Shown here: positions 30,638 through 40,885 of the stretch, piece by piece
Position numbering within the stretch: position 1 is the first letter of the stretch
Layout of the letters: each line of letters opens with the position of its first letter
Source: Granulicella sp.
GTDB lineage: Bacteria; Acidobacteriota; Terriglobia; Terriglobales; Acidobacteriaceae
Direction: 5' to 3'
Assembly (NCBI GenBank): GCA_027452215.1
Contig: DAIDGQ010000039.1
Location: forward strand, 62,001-126,000
Length of the DNA: 64,000 nucleotides
Made by a program: the position numbers and the translations under genes
The notes under the pieces: model-generated
What the model saw: the letters and a program-made list of their open reading frames with translations, nothing else
Told to the model about the DNA's origin: nothing
Database searches by the model: none

Positions 30638-32821
30638 CTAAGGCCCGAACGATGTTGGAGTGCATGAGTTGTACCCCAACGTTGTATCCGAGACCGGGGC
30701 AGGAGGCGTAGGAGGCGTTGCCCAGGGAATCGTCGTGAAGTCGAAGAAGTCCAGGAGATTGGGCTGCGCCGCATCCCTCGCGGTCAGGTGTGCCGACGGC
30801 CCGATGAAGCGGTTCTCCACAAACTTTATGATCGCAGTATGGTCCATCGGTACGTGAGACACATAGTGCTTCCGCGTGAAGGGCGAGAAGACAATATTGG
30901 GGAGACGGAAGCCAAGCTGCGCGGATACCCCTTGGATGGCCGCGGCATCGGTCGCTGTAGTACCGGGGTCGGACGACCTCAAATCACAATGCAACGTCGG
31001 AGTACCACCCGCCGGCAGGCATGGGCTGTAGCTATCCGGATTCACCGCAATCGTCGCAATATCTGGAATACTCGCCACCGGCGTACTGCCAACTGTCGCA
31101 TCGGTGTAGTCGTTGGAGTGTCCGGGCACTGGAGGAACGTGATCGTAAGGACCGCCCCCTTCATCGTAGGAGAGGAAGAATACCGAGTCCTTCCACTCCG
31201 GACTGGTCATGAACGCATTCACAACCGTTGCGACCTGCTGCTGCCCTGCCAGAACAGATTGTCCCGATCCCGGATGCTCGTCGTTGTTGCCGTACCCCGC
31301 TTCAATGAAGGCGAAGCTCGGCAGCGTGCTATTGGTCAGATCGGTATAGTAGCTCGACAACGGCGCAATATGATTTGGATCGATGCAGAAGGAGTTCGTC
31401 GTATCGCCCACTATGCTCGAAGCCTGGGTCGGAGCTACGCAGGCTGCACCGGTTGGATTCTCATAGAGATACTTATAGGAGTAAGACAGGTAGGAGAAAT
31501 CCGTCGCCGGATACGATGCGGGCCCTCCCGGGCATTCATCCGCATGCAGGCATGAGCCCTGTGTCACTGTGTAGTAGACCTTCCACGAGACGTTCGCCTG
31601 ATCCAGCTCCTGGAAGATATTGGGAATCGTGAGTTGCGGAAGGTGGTCATCGTTACCCGGATCAAAGACGAGACCCTGCGTCGTCCCCCCGGTAAATGTA
31701 GCAATGCGATTCGGAATACTCTTGCTCGAGAGCGGCGAGAACCAGCGGTCAGAGACGGCGAACTGCGACGCCATGTAGTAGTAGTAGTTCAAAAATCCCT
31801 GGTCGTAATATCCCATCGCACGCTTACCCGTGAAGTCGGTAAATGAGCCGGCACAAATCGAATTGCCGGTCGCAGCGCAGTCTTTCGCATAGTTCTCTGC
31901 GGTGTGCACAAAGCCGTCCATCACGATCGAACGAGTCAGGCTGAAGTCATAGCGACTAACATCGCCATAACTCTCCAGCCAGGATGAGGTCTCATCGTCA
32001 ATACAGCTGCTGGTGAATTTGAAGAGCGGGTAAGAGGTTCCCTCGTCGCTCTGATTGCTGATCTTACTTAGCTTGTCGTCGATACCGTCCACGTTGTAGG
32101 TCTTGCCATCCGCGCCAATATTCCATCCATTTGCTGCGCGGTACGGATTCAGCATTCCAAAGTAGCTATCGAACGAGCGATTTTCCTGAAGCATGAACAC
32201 AACGTGATTGATCGACTGCAAACTACCCGGCGCCGTCACCGTTACCGTCGCGGTAGCAGATGCCGTCCCTGAGGAGCCCGTCGCGGTTGCGGTATAGGTA
32301 GCCGTTGCGGCCGGACTTACCGCTTGCGTACCGCCAGTCGACGACAGCGTGTACTGATTGCCATCTCCACTCACGGATACCTGTGTGGCATTCGTTGCTA
32401 AAACCGTAAGCGTCGACGAACTTCCTGCGACAATCGAGGCAGGGTTTGCCGTGATGCTCACCGTAGGCGGTGCAAGAGGAACCACAGTCACCACAGCCGT
32501 GGCCGTGGCCTTGCCCCCTGTCCCCGAGGCGGTCGCCGTATAAGTGGTGGTCGCGGCAGGAGTCACCGTCCACGTCCCGCTGGACGACGACAGAGCATCG
32601 CTGCTGCCATCCGATCCGCTCACCGTCACTTGCGTCGCGTTCGTCGACATAATCGACAGCGTGGACGAACTGCCCGCTACCACCGACACTGGGTTAGCGC
32701 TCAGCGCTACAGTCGGAGGAGGGCCCGGCTGAGTGCTCATATTGGAGCCACACCCGGCAAGCATCACGAGCAAGGAAAGACTGAGCAGCGACCTTGTCAT
32801 CTGATTCGTTAAGCTCAACAT
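30638..32821 (-). CDS. Phosphoesterase/phospholipase C family protein with tandem N-terminal Ig-like domains
   Basis: SINHVVFMLQENRSFDSYFGML motif and VFFLSYDEGGGPYDHVPPV; two near-identical PPTV.LSANPVSVVAGSSSTL... repeats; lipobox LAGC. Confidence 0.88.
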   Translation of the reverse strand: MLSLTNQMTRSLLSLSLLVMLAGCGSNMSTQPGPPPTVALSANPVSVVAGSSSTLSIMSTNATQVTVSGSDGSSDALSSSSGTWTVTPAATTTYTATASGTGGKATATAVVTVVPLAPPTVSITANPASIVAGSSSTLTVLATNATQVSVSGDGNQYTLSSTGGTQAVSPAATATYTATATGSSGTASATATVTVTAPGSLQSINHVVFMLQENRSFDSYFGMLNPYRAANGWNIGADGKTYNVDGIDDKLSKISNQSDEGTSYPLFKFTSSCIDDETSSWLESYGDVSRYDFSLTRSIVMDGFVHTAENYAKDCAATGNSICAGSFTDFTGKRAMGYYDQGFLNYYYYMASQFAVSDRWFSPLSSKSIPNRIATFTGGTTQGLVFDPGNDDHLPQLTIPNIFQELDQANVSWKVYYTVTQGSCLHADECPGGPASYPATDFSYLSYSYKYLYENPTGAACVAPTQASSIVGDTTNSFCIDPNHIAPLSSYYTDLTNSTLPSFAFIEAGYGNNDEHPGSGQSVLAGQQQVATVVNAFMTSPEWKDSVFFLSYDEGGGPYDHVPPVPGHSNDYTDATVGSTPVASIPDIATIAVNPDSYSPCLPAGGTPTLHCDLRSSDPGTTATDAAAIQGVSAQLGFRLPNIVFSPFTRKHYVSHVPMDHTAIIKFVENRFIGPSAHLTARDAAQPNLLDFFDFTTIPWATPPTPPAPVSDTTLGYNSCTPTSFGP

Positions 32822-32916
32822 GTCTGGTCTTGCCTGATCGCAGGGATGGATAGTGTTTCTCCAAGTATTCCCTACTTGCAACTACAAGACAAGGACTGCG
32901 CCGTAATCCTTATGGG

Positions 32917-34275
32917 TTACCCCGGCTGACTATGGGTAACCTCTCCAACCGTTACTTTGGGAAGTAGGCTCGTTCGCTGCGCCCAATGCGCTGTCGAGTC
33001 GCCTTGCTCTTGAGGGACAGAACCAAACCAGCGCCTGCGGAGTCCCTCAACTGTCTTCTCACCCGCGATCGTCCGCTTGAACTTATGCAGCTCGAACCAG
33101 CGCAGATAGTTCCGCGTAACATTCGCCATCGTCATCTGCACGCCGGCTTCGTAGTTATACTCCGACATCTTCCGCTGAAGTTCAGGAGACTGCAACAGCG
33201 TCACCAGCTTGTCGGCGAGATCGGTACAATCCCCTTTTTTGTAAAAGAGGATGGCCATGTCATCGTCTGCGGCCATGCAGCGAAAATCAGGAATATCAGC
33301 GCATACAATCGGCACTCCGAACTCGCACGCCTGATGTGCAGGGCCACTGGAGCCGGTCGACGAATCGTAAGGCATTACGAGCAATGAACTCGTGGCGAAC
33401 AGCTTCGGAACATCTCCTTCGGGAACATAACCCAGAAACTCGATAGGCAGGCCCGCAGGCTGCGCATCCCGGATCGACTCCCAATACCCCGCTGCCGCCG
33501 GATGGTTTCCTCCTGCAATCACCAGCCTCGCATTGGGAACCTTCTCCAACACGGCGGGGAAAGCCTCAATTAGTTTGTCCAGCCGCTTATACGTTCCCCA
33601 GTTCCCGAAGGCCAGAATGCGAAGCTCCGGATCTCCACGCTTGGTAAAGTCAGGAGGGCTCGGTATCGTGGCAAAGGTTCCATGGGTTCCGACGATGATG
33701 TTCTGCGCAGCATACTTCGTCATCAACGTACGCCGATAGTCCGAGAGCAACACCGACACCGAATTCGCTCGCAGCAAAGAGCGCGTCGCCAGATCGGTAC
33801 CCTTGCGATACAACTTCTCGCGCGACAGACCGTTGCTCGAAAAATCAACGTGTTCCACGATGTGATGCAGGGTGATGTGCGTATAGAACCCCGCGGCGCG
33901 CGTGAGCGCTGGCGCAGTCAGTCCCGCAAACGCGGCAACCGGGCTGTCTGGAGCACCAAAGCTCGAGAAGACCAGGTTGAACCACACCACATCCGGCTTC
34001 AACTGGCGAACCATATTCAAAAGGTTGAGAGGGGTCGTGAGGCTGCCAAACTTCCAGCAGCGAATCACGTTCACACCCGGCAGCTCTTGCAAGCACGGGC
34101 GATGGGCCGGATCAACGGCGGTATCTGTCCCGAGCTCATCTCCCTCGAGCACATCGGCTAGGATCGTCAACTCCACATTCTTATGGCGTTGAAGCTCTTT
34201 CGCGATGTGGTAGGAATATTCGCTCAGCGGTCCAATACTAGGAGGAAATGCTGCAATCAAACAAATCTTCGTCAT
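32917..34275 (-). CDS. Glycosyltransferase, GT4-like
   Basis: Start MTKICLIAAFPPSIGPLSEYSYHIAKEL; LRILAFGNWGTYKRLDKLIEAFPAVLEKVPNARLVIAGG, ...SSLLVMPYDSSTGSSGPAHQACEFGVPIV. Confidence 0.88.
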   Translation of the reverse strand: MTKICLIAAFPPSIGPLSEYSYHIAKELQRHKNVELTILADVLEGDELGTDTAVDPAHRPCLQELPGVNVIRCWKFGSLTTPLNLLNMVRQLKPDVVWFNLVFSSFGAPDSPVAAFAGLTAPALTRAAGFYTHITLHHIVEHVDFSSNGLSREKLYRKGTDLATRSLLRANSVSVLLSDYRRTLMTKYAAQNIIVGTHGTFATIPSPPDFTKRGDPELRILAFGNWGTYKRLDKLIEAFPAVLEKVPNARLVIAGGNHPAAAGYWESIRDAQPAGLPIEFLGYVPEGDVPKLFATSSLLVMPYDSSTGSSGPAHQACEFGVPIVCADIPDFRCMAADDDMAILFYKKGDCTDLADKLVTLLQSPELQRKMSEYNYEAGVQMTMANVTRNYLRWFELHKFKRTIAGEKTVEGLRRRWFGSVPQEQGDSTAHWAQRTSLLPKVTVGEVTHSQPG

Positions 34276-34647
34276 AATGCCTATGTGATGACAAATTTGC
34301 CTGGATAGATACCCAGACCTTCGCATCTTTCCGGAAGCTTTTGCCCCTCGGAAATTTGATATTAGCAGTTCTGAAAGATTGCGAACCGTTCATGTCCCAC
34401 GAAAGGACGTTTTTTCTGCCAGCGGCGCTGTCGTGCCGACAGCGTTTAACTGGCCCGCACCCGACTTCCACACCCAGTCAAGACCCTAGCCGCGAATGCC
34501 CGGTTGCCCACCTCTAGGACGGAACAACTCGGGCCCCGGCGCTGGTGCGGTCCTTCTCCCCCTCCCTGCGCTGCAGGAGAGTGTCGTCAGGCGCTCCCGC
34601 GGGTACCGGGCGAGGCGATCAGGCCCTCGACGGCACGTTCCCATCCC

Positions 34648-37600
34648 TTAGAAGATCGTGAGGCTTACATAGGGCCGAATCTGACTATGCCCCTGCGTGA
34701 AGTTCAGGAACGTCTCTTCCTGCACCCCCGCCGAAAAGCGTATCGGATACTTCAAACGAAGCTTCCGAGTGCTCTCCGTGAAGGAGCGATTAATTGGCCG
34801 GGTATAAGAGACCGCAAATCCGTTCTGCACGGCATCGTAGACATGAAAGCTGCGCGTGCTCTCATAGGAGCTGGTCGCCTGAATATCCCAGTAGGGCGTC
34901 GGTGAGTAGTCGATTGTTCCCGCCGGCCGAATCGCCTGGGAGATCGACGAACCCAGAGGTGAAAATGGCACAATCCGCCACGCCCTCCGGTCCTCCATAA
35001 TCGCCTCCACGTTCAACTCCTTCGAGAACCGGTGCGTAAGCCCGATATAAGACGACGTGAAGTAGTCTTCACTATTTCCGAGCGATTTCGAGTCGAACTT
35101 CTGGTCGTTGACGCCCCAGCCCGTGACCAGCGCCGTCTTCCCCCACGGTGCCCCGACGCGGAAGTTTACCGCCCCGATGGCCGACTTGCTACGCATTGCG
35201 ATCTCTGTGAACGGCCCAAACTCGTATGTAAAGAATCCATCCGCAGAGACAGCATTCAGGAAGGATGTCGTGGTGAAGTAGGTGAACACCCGCAGCAGGT
35301 TCTGATTCAATACCACCGGCGACAAGGCATCGCGACGAATCGTCCCTTGAAGCCCGCTGTTGAAGGTCACCACATTCGATCCAATATGAAGCGTAGGGTC
35401 CAGTCCAAGGCTCGTCGTATAGTCCGTCGTGTCGCGGTGTACGATCGAGTTCGTCGCTGGTACGGAGATGATGCCGCGAGCATTGCGCAACTGGAAGAAG
35501 CTGCCGTTCGGAGGCAGGTTGTGAGCATGCACATGGAACGCGCTGATCCAACTGGTCTCGATTGATGACCGAGGAGGAGGCAACTGCGCAATATCCGTGC
35601 TTGGAACCGGGCCGTTCGGACTGTCCAGCTTGGAATCCAGCACATAGACCGTGGTGTCTTCAAAGATGGGTTGAATCGTGAGATTCGACAGCACACTCAG
35701 CGTCGGATTGATGCGGAAGCCCTCATTGGCTCCGGCCTGCAGGAGTCCTTGCTCAGCCGTCTGATCTGCCCCTGAATCGGTAGACGCCTCGGCGAAGGTC
35801 GAAAGGGCCTCGGTCGTGCGGTGCTGCTGCTGCTCCAGCGCAGCTTGCGCCAGAAGAAACTGGTAGTCAGCCTCGTTATCGTCCGTCTGCTTTACGGCCG
35901 CCAACTCGGCTGCCGCCAGCCGCGTCTCGCCTAACGCAAGATAGCTATTGGCCAGCCCGATGCGAACCGACATATCCGGAGCACCGGCTTGCTTGGCCCG
36001 CTGCAGGTAGGTCTGCGAGAGCTCGTACTCATGAATCTGCTGGAAGAGGCTGGCAGCCTGAATATATTGATCGCCGGTAGCCGGGACAGTGTCGCCGGCT
36101 TCGGCCTCCATCTGCGCCAGGGCGATCTGCCGTTCCACATCCTCTGTGTGCCCCTGCTCGGCCATCAGCCCGGCAATCGCCAGCCGCACACTCACCCGGT
36201 TGCTGTTGGGCACCAGCAGCGCCTTACCGAACTGCTCCATGGCTCCGGCCTGGTCCCCCAGAGTGCTCAACGCCTGCCCAGTGGAGACGTAAATATCGCT
36301 GACCCGCCCCAGATCCGGGGCCGGATCCTTGCCTGACTCGGGCATCTCGGCATACTTCTCCGCCAGCTGCACGTTAGCCAGAGCCTGCTGCCGGTCATGA
36401 AGATTAGCGTACGAGCGAGCCATCAACGCATAGATCGATGCATTCTCTGGAAGGTACTTCGATGCCATCTGCAACTGCGTCACCGCATCCTGATAACGTC
36501 GCTCCGCGAAGAACACATTCGCCAGCCCCAGGTAAAGGGACCCGTCCGTGGGATCGAACTTCAGGGCAGCGTTATACTCCGCTGCGGACTTACCTAGCAG
36601 CCCCAGCCGACCATACGCTGTTGCGCGGATCATATGGACCAGCTCCGTATCGCCGCTCGTAGCCTCGGCTAGTTGAGTCTGGCGAATCGCCTCCTGCGGA
36701 TGCTGCAGGTTCAGCTCCGCAAACGCGAGTCCCATGTGGGCTTCGGTGTTTTTCGGCTCACGCTTGATCGCCTCCGCGAAGTCATGGGCAGCCTCACCGG
36801 GCTGGTGCAGATCATTCAGCACATACCCGCGGTTAGTATAGGCTGTCACCACGTTCGGATCGCGATTCAACGCCTCAGTGAACGCCTTCGCCGCCAAGTC
36901 CATCTTGCCATCATGCTTGTATACGTATCCGGCCAACAGTGGGATATCGGGATCCTTGGGGAAGACGTCTTCGTACTGCGTGGTCAGCGCCTGCAGCTCT
37001 GCATACCGGCCAAGATGAAGTAGATCGTACCCGAGATAGACCACCACATCCCGGTCATGGGGCAGAACCTTAATCGCCTCGCGGCCGATGTCAGCCGATT
37101 GCTGGCTCTCGCCCATGAAGCTGAAGTACCGCTCCTTCTCCCGAAGCACCTGCGGAGCCGACTCCATCGGAGCCGTCACCCGGTGCAGCCACGTGCCGGC
37201 CAGCGGAAGATCGTGGCCCTCGATCGCCGCGTTCATGCCTCCCGCCACCATCAGAGAGTTCTTCGGAGCCAGGACATAGCCCCTCGCATACGCCGTCTCC
37301 GCTTTGCCATACTCGCCAAGCGCTGTATACATATCGCCCAGCGCCAGAAACGGCACGTAGGAGGTCGGATAGTCTCTCGCTAACAGCTTGAAGTACTTCT
37401 CCGCATCGGCGTTATTCCCGGCAGCTCGCGACGCATACCCGAGGGAAGTAAGAGCGAACCGGCTCTTCGGGTCGATCGCCAGCGCCTTCTGGAAGACCGC
37501 AATCGCCTCCGTGGTCTTCCCCATCTTCATCAACAGGTCGCCATACAATTGCAGGCTGTTCGGATCCTTGGGAGTCATCGCCAGAGACTCCGTCATGTCC

Positions 37601-38895
37601 TTCAGCGCACTGTCCAGATGGCCACCACTCATTCCGATCAGTGCCCGCAGGCGCAGAAACGCGGCCCGGTTCGGCCCCTTCTCGTCCAGCGAGCCAATCT
37701 GATTCTGCGCGATTTCCAACTGCTGCTGCGCCAGATCCGGCTGCTCCAGATTCTGATACAGCGCCTCCAGATTCATATGCAACTGAATGCCGTAGAGGTC
37801 TCCCTCGGCAGGGGACGCGGGGAGGTTGGCCAAAGCAGCGCTATACTCCTGCGCGGCGTCTCCATTGCGATCCTGAATCTGCGCAATTTCTGCTCGAATC
37901 GCATGCAGCCGGTAGTACTTTGGATCCAGCACGGCCGCACGCTGGAGATACTTCGTCGCCTGATCGATGGAGCCCACCGAGACCTGCGCCTGCGCCGCTG
38001 AAAGTTGCAGCACGAGATCCTGCGGAAGCAGGTCGGCCGCCTGCCGGTAAAGCCGCGCCGAGTCCTCCGGCTTGCCATCCAGCCCATAGGTATACGCCAG
38101 CTCCGCGACCACGTCTGGTTTAGGATTCCGTATCCCCTTCAAGGCGTCCACAGCCTTCGCATAATCTCCCGTCTCGCGATAAAACTCCGCCAGCGACCGG
38201 GCTACATCCGGATTATTCGGAGCCCGCGTCTTCGCCATATCAAGATAGTGGCCCGCCAGCTCCGGCTGCTTCAGATGCTCATACGCAACGGCCAGCAGCA
38301 GCTCCGATTGCGCCGCCGGCTCAATCCGCTCTGCCTTGTTCAGCCATTCAATCGCCCCGGTGTAGTTCCCCGACCGCATGTACAGGTCCCCAAGCGCCAT
38401 CAGATCGTTCTTCCGCCCCGGAGCCGCTGCAATCACCTGCAGAAAAATTCGTTCCGCCTCGTTGGTTCTCCCCATGAGGCTGTAGGTCTGGGCCAGGCCA
38501 GACAGTCCATCGACCGAAGAAGGCTTCAGCCGAATCCCTCGCTGGTATGCGTCAACCGCAGGCCCGTACTTGCCGTCGAGTCGCGCCGCGTACCCCAGCA
38601 GGAACATCAGCTGCGGATCGTTCGGCGCCGATTTCGCCGCGCGCTCTGCATAGGAATACGCAAGTGCATGGTCCCCGCGCTGCAGCGCCAACTCAGCCGC
38701 TCGCGCCAGTCGCGCGTTCTGGATGCTCGACCCCCATCCCAGCTGCTGTTCTGGGGACGAAGGCTGATCCGTCTGTTTTCCCGAATCCGCGGAGCCGCCT
38801 GCGCCTACCTGGTAGGTCTGAGCGAGTCCCGAGCCGGTAAGAAGGCAAAGTGCAACACAGTAAATAATTTTGGAGCGGTCAAGTCGAACTATCAA
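34648..38895 (-). CDS. Giant TPR protein with C-terminal beta-barrel (BcsC/PgaA/PelB-like architecture)
   Basis: 1415 aa; signal peptide, about 20 TPRs over about 1000 aa, then beta-rich C-terminus ending GHSQIRPYVSLTIF. Confidence 0.8.
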   Translation of the reverse strand: MIVRLDRSKIIYCVALCLLTGSGLAQTYQVGAGGSADSGKQTDQPSSPEQQLGWGSSIQNARLARAAELALQRGDHALAYSYAERAAKSAPNDPQLMFLLGYAARLDGKYGPAVDAYQRGIRLKPSSVDGLSGLAQTYSLMGRTNEAERIFLQVIAAAPGRKNDLMALGDLYMRSGNYTGAIEWLNKAERIEPAAQSELLLAVAYEHLKQPELAGHYLDMAKTRAPNNPDVARSLAEFYRETGDYAKAVDALKGIRNPKPDVVAELAYTYGLDGKPEDSARLYRQAADLLPQDLVLQLSAAQAQVSVGSIDQATKYLQRAAVLDPKYYRLHAIRAEIAQIQDRNGDAAQEYSAALANLPASPAEGDLYGIQLHMNLEALYQNLEQPDLAQQQLEIAQNQIGSLDEKGPNRAAFLRLRALIGMSGGHLDSALKDMTESLAMTPKDPNSLQLYGDLLMKMGKTTEAIAVFQKALAIDPKSRFALTSLGYASRAAGNNADAEKYFKLLARDYPTSYVPFLALGDMYTALGEYGKAETAYARGYVLAPKNSLMVAGGMNAAIEGHDLPLAGTWLHRVTAPMESAPQVLREKERYFSFMGESQQSADIGREAIKVLPHDRDVVVYLGYDLLHLGRYAELQALTTQYEDVFPKDPDIPLLAGYVYKHDGKMDLAAKAFTEALNRDPNVVTAYTNRGYVLNDLHQPGEAAHDFAEAIKREPKNTEAHMGLAFAELNLQHPQEAIRQTQLAEATSGDTELVHMIRATAYGRLGLLGKSAAEYNAALKFDPTDGSLYLGLANVFFAERRYQDAVTQLQMASKYLPENASIYALMARSYANLHDRQQALANVQLAEKYAEMPESGKDPAPDLGRVSDIYVSTGQALSTLGDQAGAMEQFGKALLVPNSNRVSVRLAIAGLMAEQGHTEDVERQIALAQMEAEAGDTVPATGDQYIQAASLFQQIHEYELSQTYLQRAKQAGAPDMSVRIGLANSYLALGETRLAAAELAAVKQTDDNEADYQFLLAQAALEQQQHRTTEALSTFAEASTDSGADQTAEQGLLQAGANEGFRINPTLSVLSNLTIQPIFEDTTVYVLDSKLDSPNGPVPSTDIAQLPPPRSSIETSWISAFHVHAHNLPPNGSFFQLRNARGIISVPATNSIVHRDTTDYTTSLGLDPTLHIGSNVVTFNSGLQGTIRRDALSPVVLNQNLLRVFTYFTTTSFLNAVSADGFFTYEFGPFTEIAMRSKSAIGAVNFRVGAPWGKTALVTGWGVNDQKFDSKSLGNSEDYFTSSYIGLTHRFSKELNVEAIMEDRRAWRIVPFSPLGSSISQAIRPAGTIDYSPTPYWDIQATSSYESTRSFHVYDAVQNGFAVSYTRPINRSFTESTRKLRLKYPIRFSAGVQEETFLNFTQGHSQIRPYVSLTIF

Positions 38896-39115
38896 GGGTC
38901 ACCGAAACGTTACTACTAAGTATCAAGCCATTTGATTCAAAATGCGATGCCAGAGTCTCCTCGTCACTCAAATGTAACGGGTACACTAGGAAAGTCCGCC
39001 TGACCTGTTTGAATTCATCACTATGCCAGTCTATGTAATCTATTTAAACTTCGAGAAAAAGCAACCGGGCTTTGTGATGATCGCATCACAACCAATCTGA
39101 TCCGAAGAGGGAACT

Positions 39116-40885
39116 TTGCAAAAGCCTGTTTTTATTGCTACACCTGCAACTTCGTCGAAACCCATACCAATGAGCTTCATCCTCATGGCAGCGGTTGCGA
39201 TCCATTTGCCTCTGATGCTTATGCAACTGCCGTTGAAGTCCTACGACACCAACTTTCACATCTTCTTCGCGTCGCATTACGTCCATCACTGGTTCGATCC
39301 CTGGAATCCGAAGTGGTTCGCTGGCTTTTCGCAGACCACCTATCCTCCTCTCCCGCAGCAATGGGTGGCACTCGTCTCTTGGGTCTGTGGCCTCAACATG
39401 GCGTACATGGCCGTCCAACTGGCGGCGATCCTACTCCTCGCCATCGGCGTCTACCGGTTCTCCCGCCTCTGGGTCGGCCCCCGTGCAGCCTCCTATGCGG
39501 CCCTGGCCAGCGTCTTCCTCGGCAACGAGAGCTTCCTCGTTTACTCTGCCGGGCAACTTAGCACCACCTTCGCAGCGCCAATCTATCTCAACGCCCTTCC
39601 CTTCTTCTTCGACTGGCTTCGCTACGGCAAGTGGCGCTCTCTGCTCAAGGCAAGCGTGCTGCTGGTTGCCGCCGCCGCCGCACATCATGCGACTCTCATC
39701 TTCGGTTCCGCCTTCTTCGCCCTTCCGGTCATCGCCCTGGTCCTGATGGAGAGCAGCGAAAGTGAGTCCGACGAAAAGACCTCCGTGCAGGCCGTGATCG
39801 CGCGAACCGTTATGCTCACCGTCCTCGTCGGCGCTGCCATCGCCGTGGTGCTGCTGCCCTACTGGATCGGACTGATCCGCTATCCCATCACCCAGACGCC
39901 GATCCCGCATCCCAGCCGCGCCAGCTATATTCTCAGCCCGCAGTGGGGCCTTAACTACTTCATCGTTCCCTACGGGGCCCTGATCCTCGCCCTTCCCTTC
40001 ATCGTCATTCGAGGAGCCGCGGTCACCCGGCTCCGCCCCCTGCTCCTTGGCTTCTGGGTAGCCTTCCTCGTAGGTCTCGGCGGAACGACCCCGGTCGGCA
40101 AAGTGCTTCTTGGCCGCGCCTTCGAGGTCCTCACCTTCGAGCGCTTCAGCTACTGGGCCGCCCTGCTCGCGCTTCCCATTCTCGGCCTTGTCCTCGTGGA
40201 GTTCATCGACCGCTTCCGTCTCAAGGCAGCCATCGCGACCGCTCTGCTGGCGGCCTCCACCTGCGCTCTCGCCGTCGCCTGGTCCAGCATCCGTCCCGCC
40301 GATGCCGCCAACTTCGACGTTGCCTCCGTTGCCCTCTGGCTCAATCGCGATGGCCACGACCGCTTCCGCTACGTCACCCTCGGCTTCGGCAGCAAGCTCT
40401 CCCGGCTGGCCATTATGACCGACGCCACCAGCGTTGACGGCGAATCGAACTCCTCCCGCATGCTTCCCGAACTCACGAAGTTCGGCGGTGCCGCGCTCAC
40501 CAGTTCGAAGTACTTCGCCAAGCCCGGTCTCGACTCCCTCCGAGCCATGCTCGCCCACGCCGATCGCTACGGTCTCAAGTGGGTTATCGTGCGTGACTCC
40601 TACTACGACCCGCTCCTCTACTTCGCCGGCTGGCGCCAGGTCGATGAACTCGATGACAAGACCATCACCGTCTGGGGCAAGGACGGCGTTCCTCCGGCCA
40701 CTCCCATGAACGCCTCGCAGATGCCTCCCCACTGGCAGGGAGTCCTGTGGGGAACACTTCCCTTCGGGTTCAGCATCCTCGCCCTGCTCGTCATCTTTCT
40801 GCCAGAAGAACGAACCCGGGGCTTCCGCGATGACGACGTCTCTCTCTCCCGCGAACAGGCTCTTAACGGGGAGGTGCTCTCGTGA
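39116..40885 (+). CDS. Multi-pass membrane protein, PTPS-related/glycosyltransferase-C-like
   Basis: About 10 TM segments; luminal-type motif SYDTNFHIFFASHYVHHWFDPWNPKWFAGFSQTTYPPLPQQ. Confidence 0.65.
   Translation: MQKPVFIATPATSSKPIPMSFILMAAVAIHLPLMLMQLPLKSYDTNFHIFFASHYVHHWFDPWNPKWFAGFSQTTYPPLPQQWVALVSWVCGLNMAYMAVQLAAILLLAIGVYRFSRLWVGPRAASYAALASVFLGNESFLVYSAGQLSTTFAAPIYLNALPFFFDWLRYGKWRSLLKASVLLVAAAAAHHATLIFGSAFFALPVIALVLMESSESESDEKTSVQAVIARTVMLTVLVGAAIAVVLLPYWIGLIRYPITQTPIPHPSRASYILSPQWGLNYFIVPYGALILALPFIVIRGAAVTRLRPLLLGFWVAFLVGLGGTTPVGKVLLGRAFEVLTFERFSYWAALLALPILGLVLVEFIDRFRLKAAIATALLAASTCALAVAWSSIRPADAANFDVASVALWLNRDGHDRFRYVTLGFGSKLSRLAIMTDATSVDGESNSSRMLPELTKFGGAALTSSKYFAKPGLDSLRAMLAHADRYGLKWVIVRDSYYDPLLYFAGWRQVDELDDKTITVWGKDGVPPATPMNASQMPPHWQGVLWGTLPFGFSILALLVIFLPEERTRGFRDDDVSLSREQALNGEVLS

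Noticed and set aside
32223-32750. Repetitive DNA suggesting a mobile or assembly repeat
   Set aside because: Explained by the in-frame duplicated Ig-like modules of the phospholipase C-type protein.
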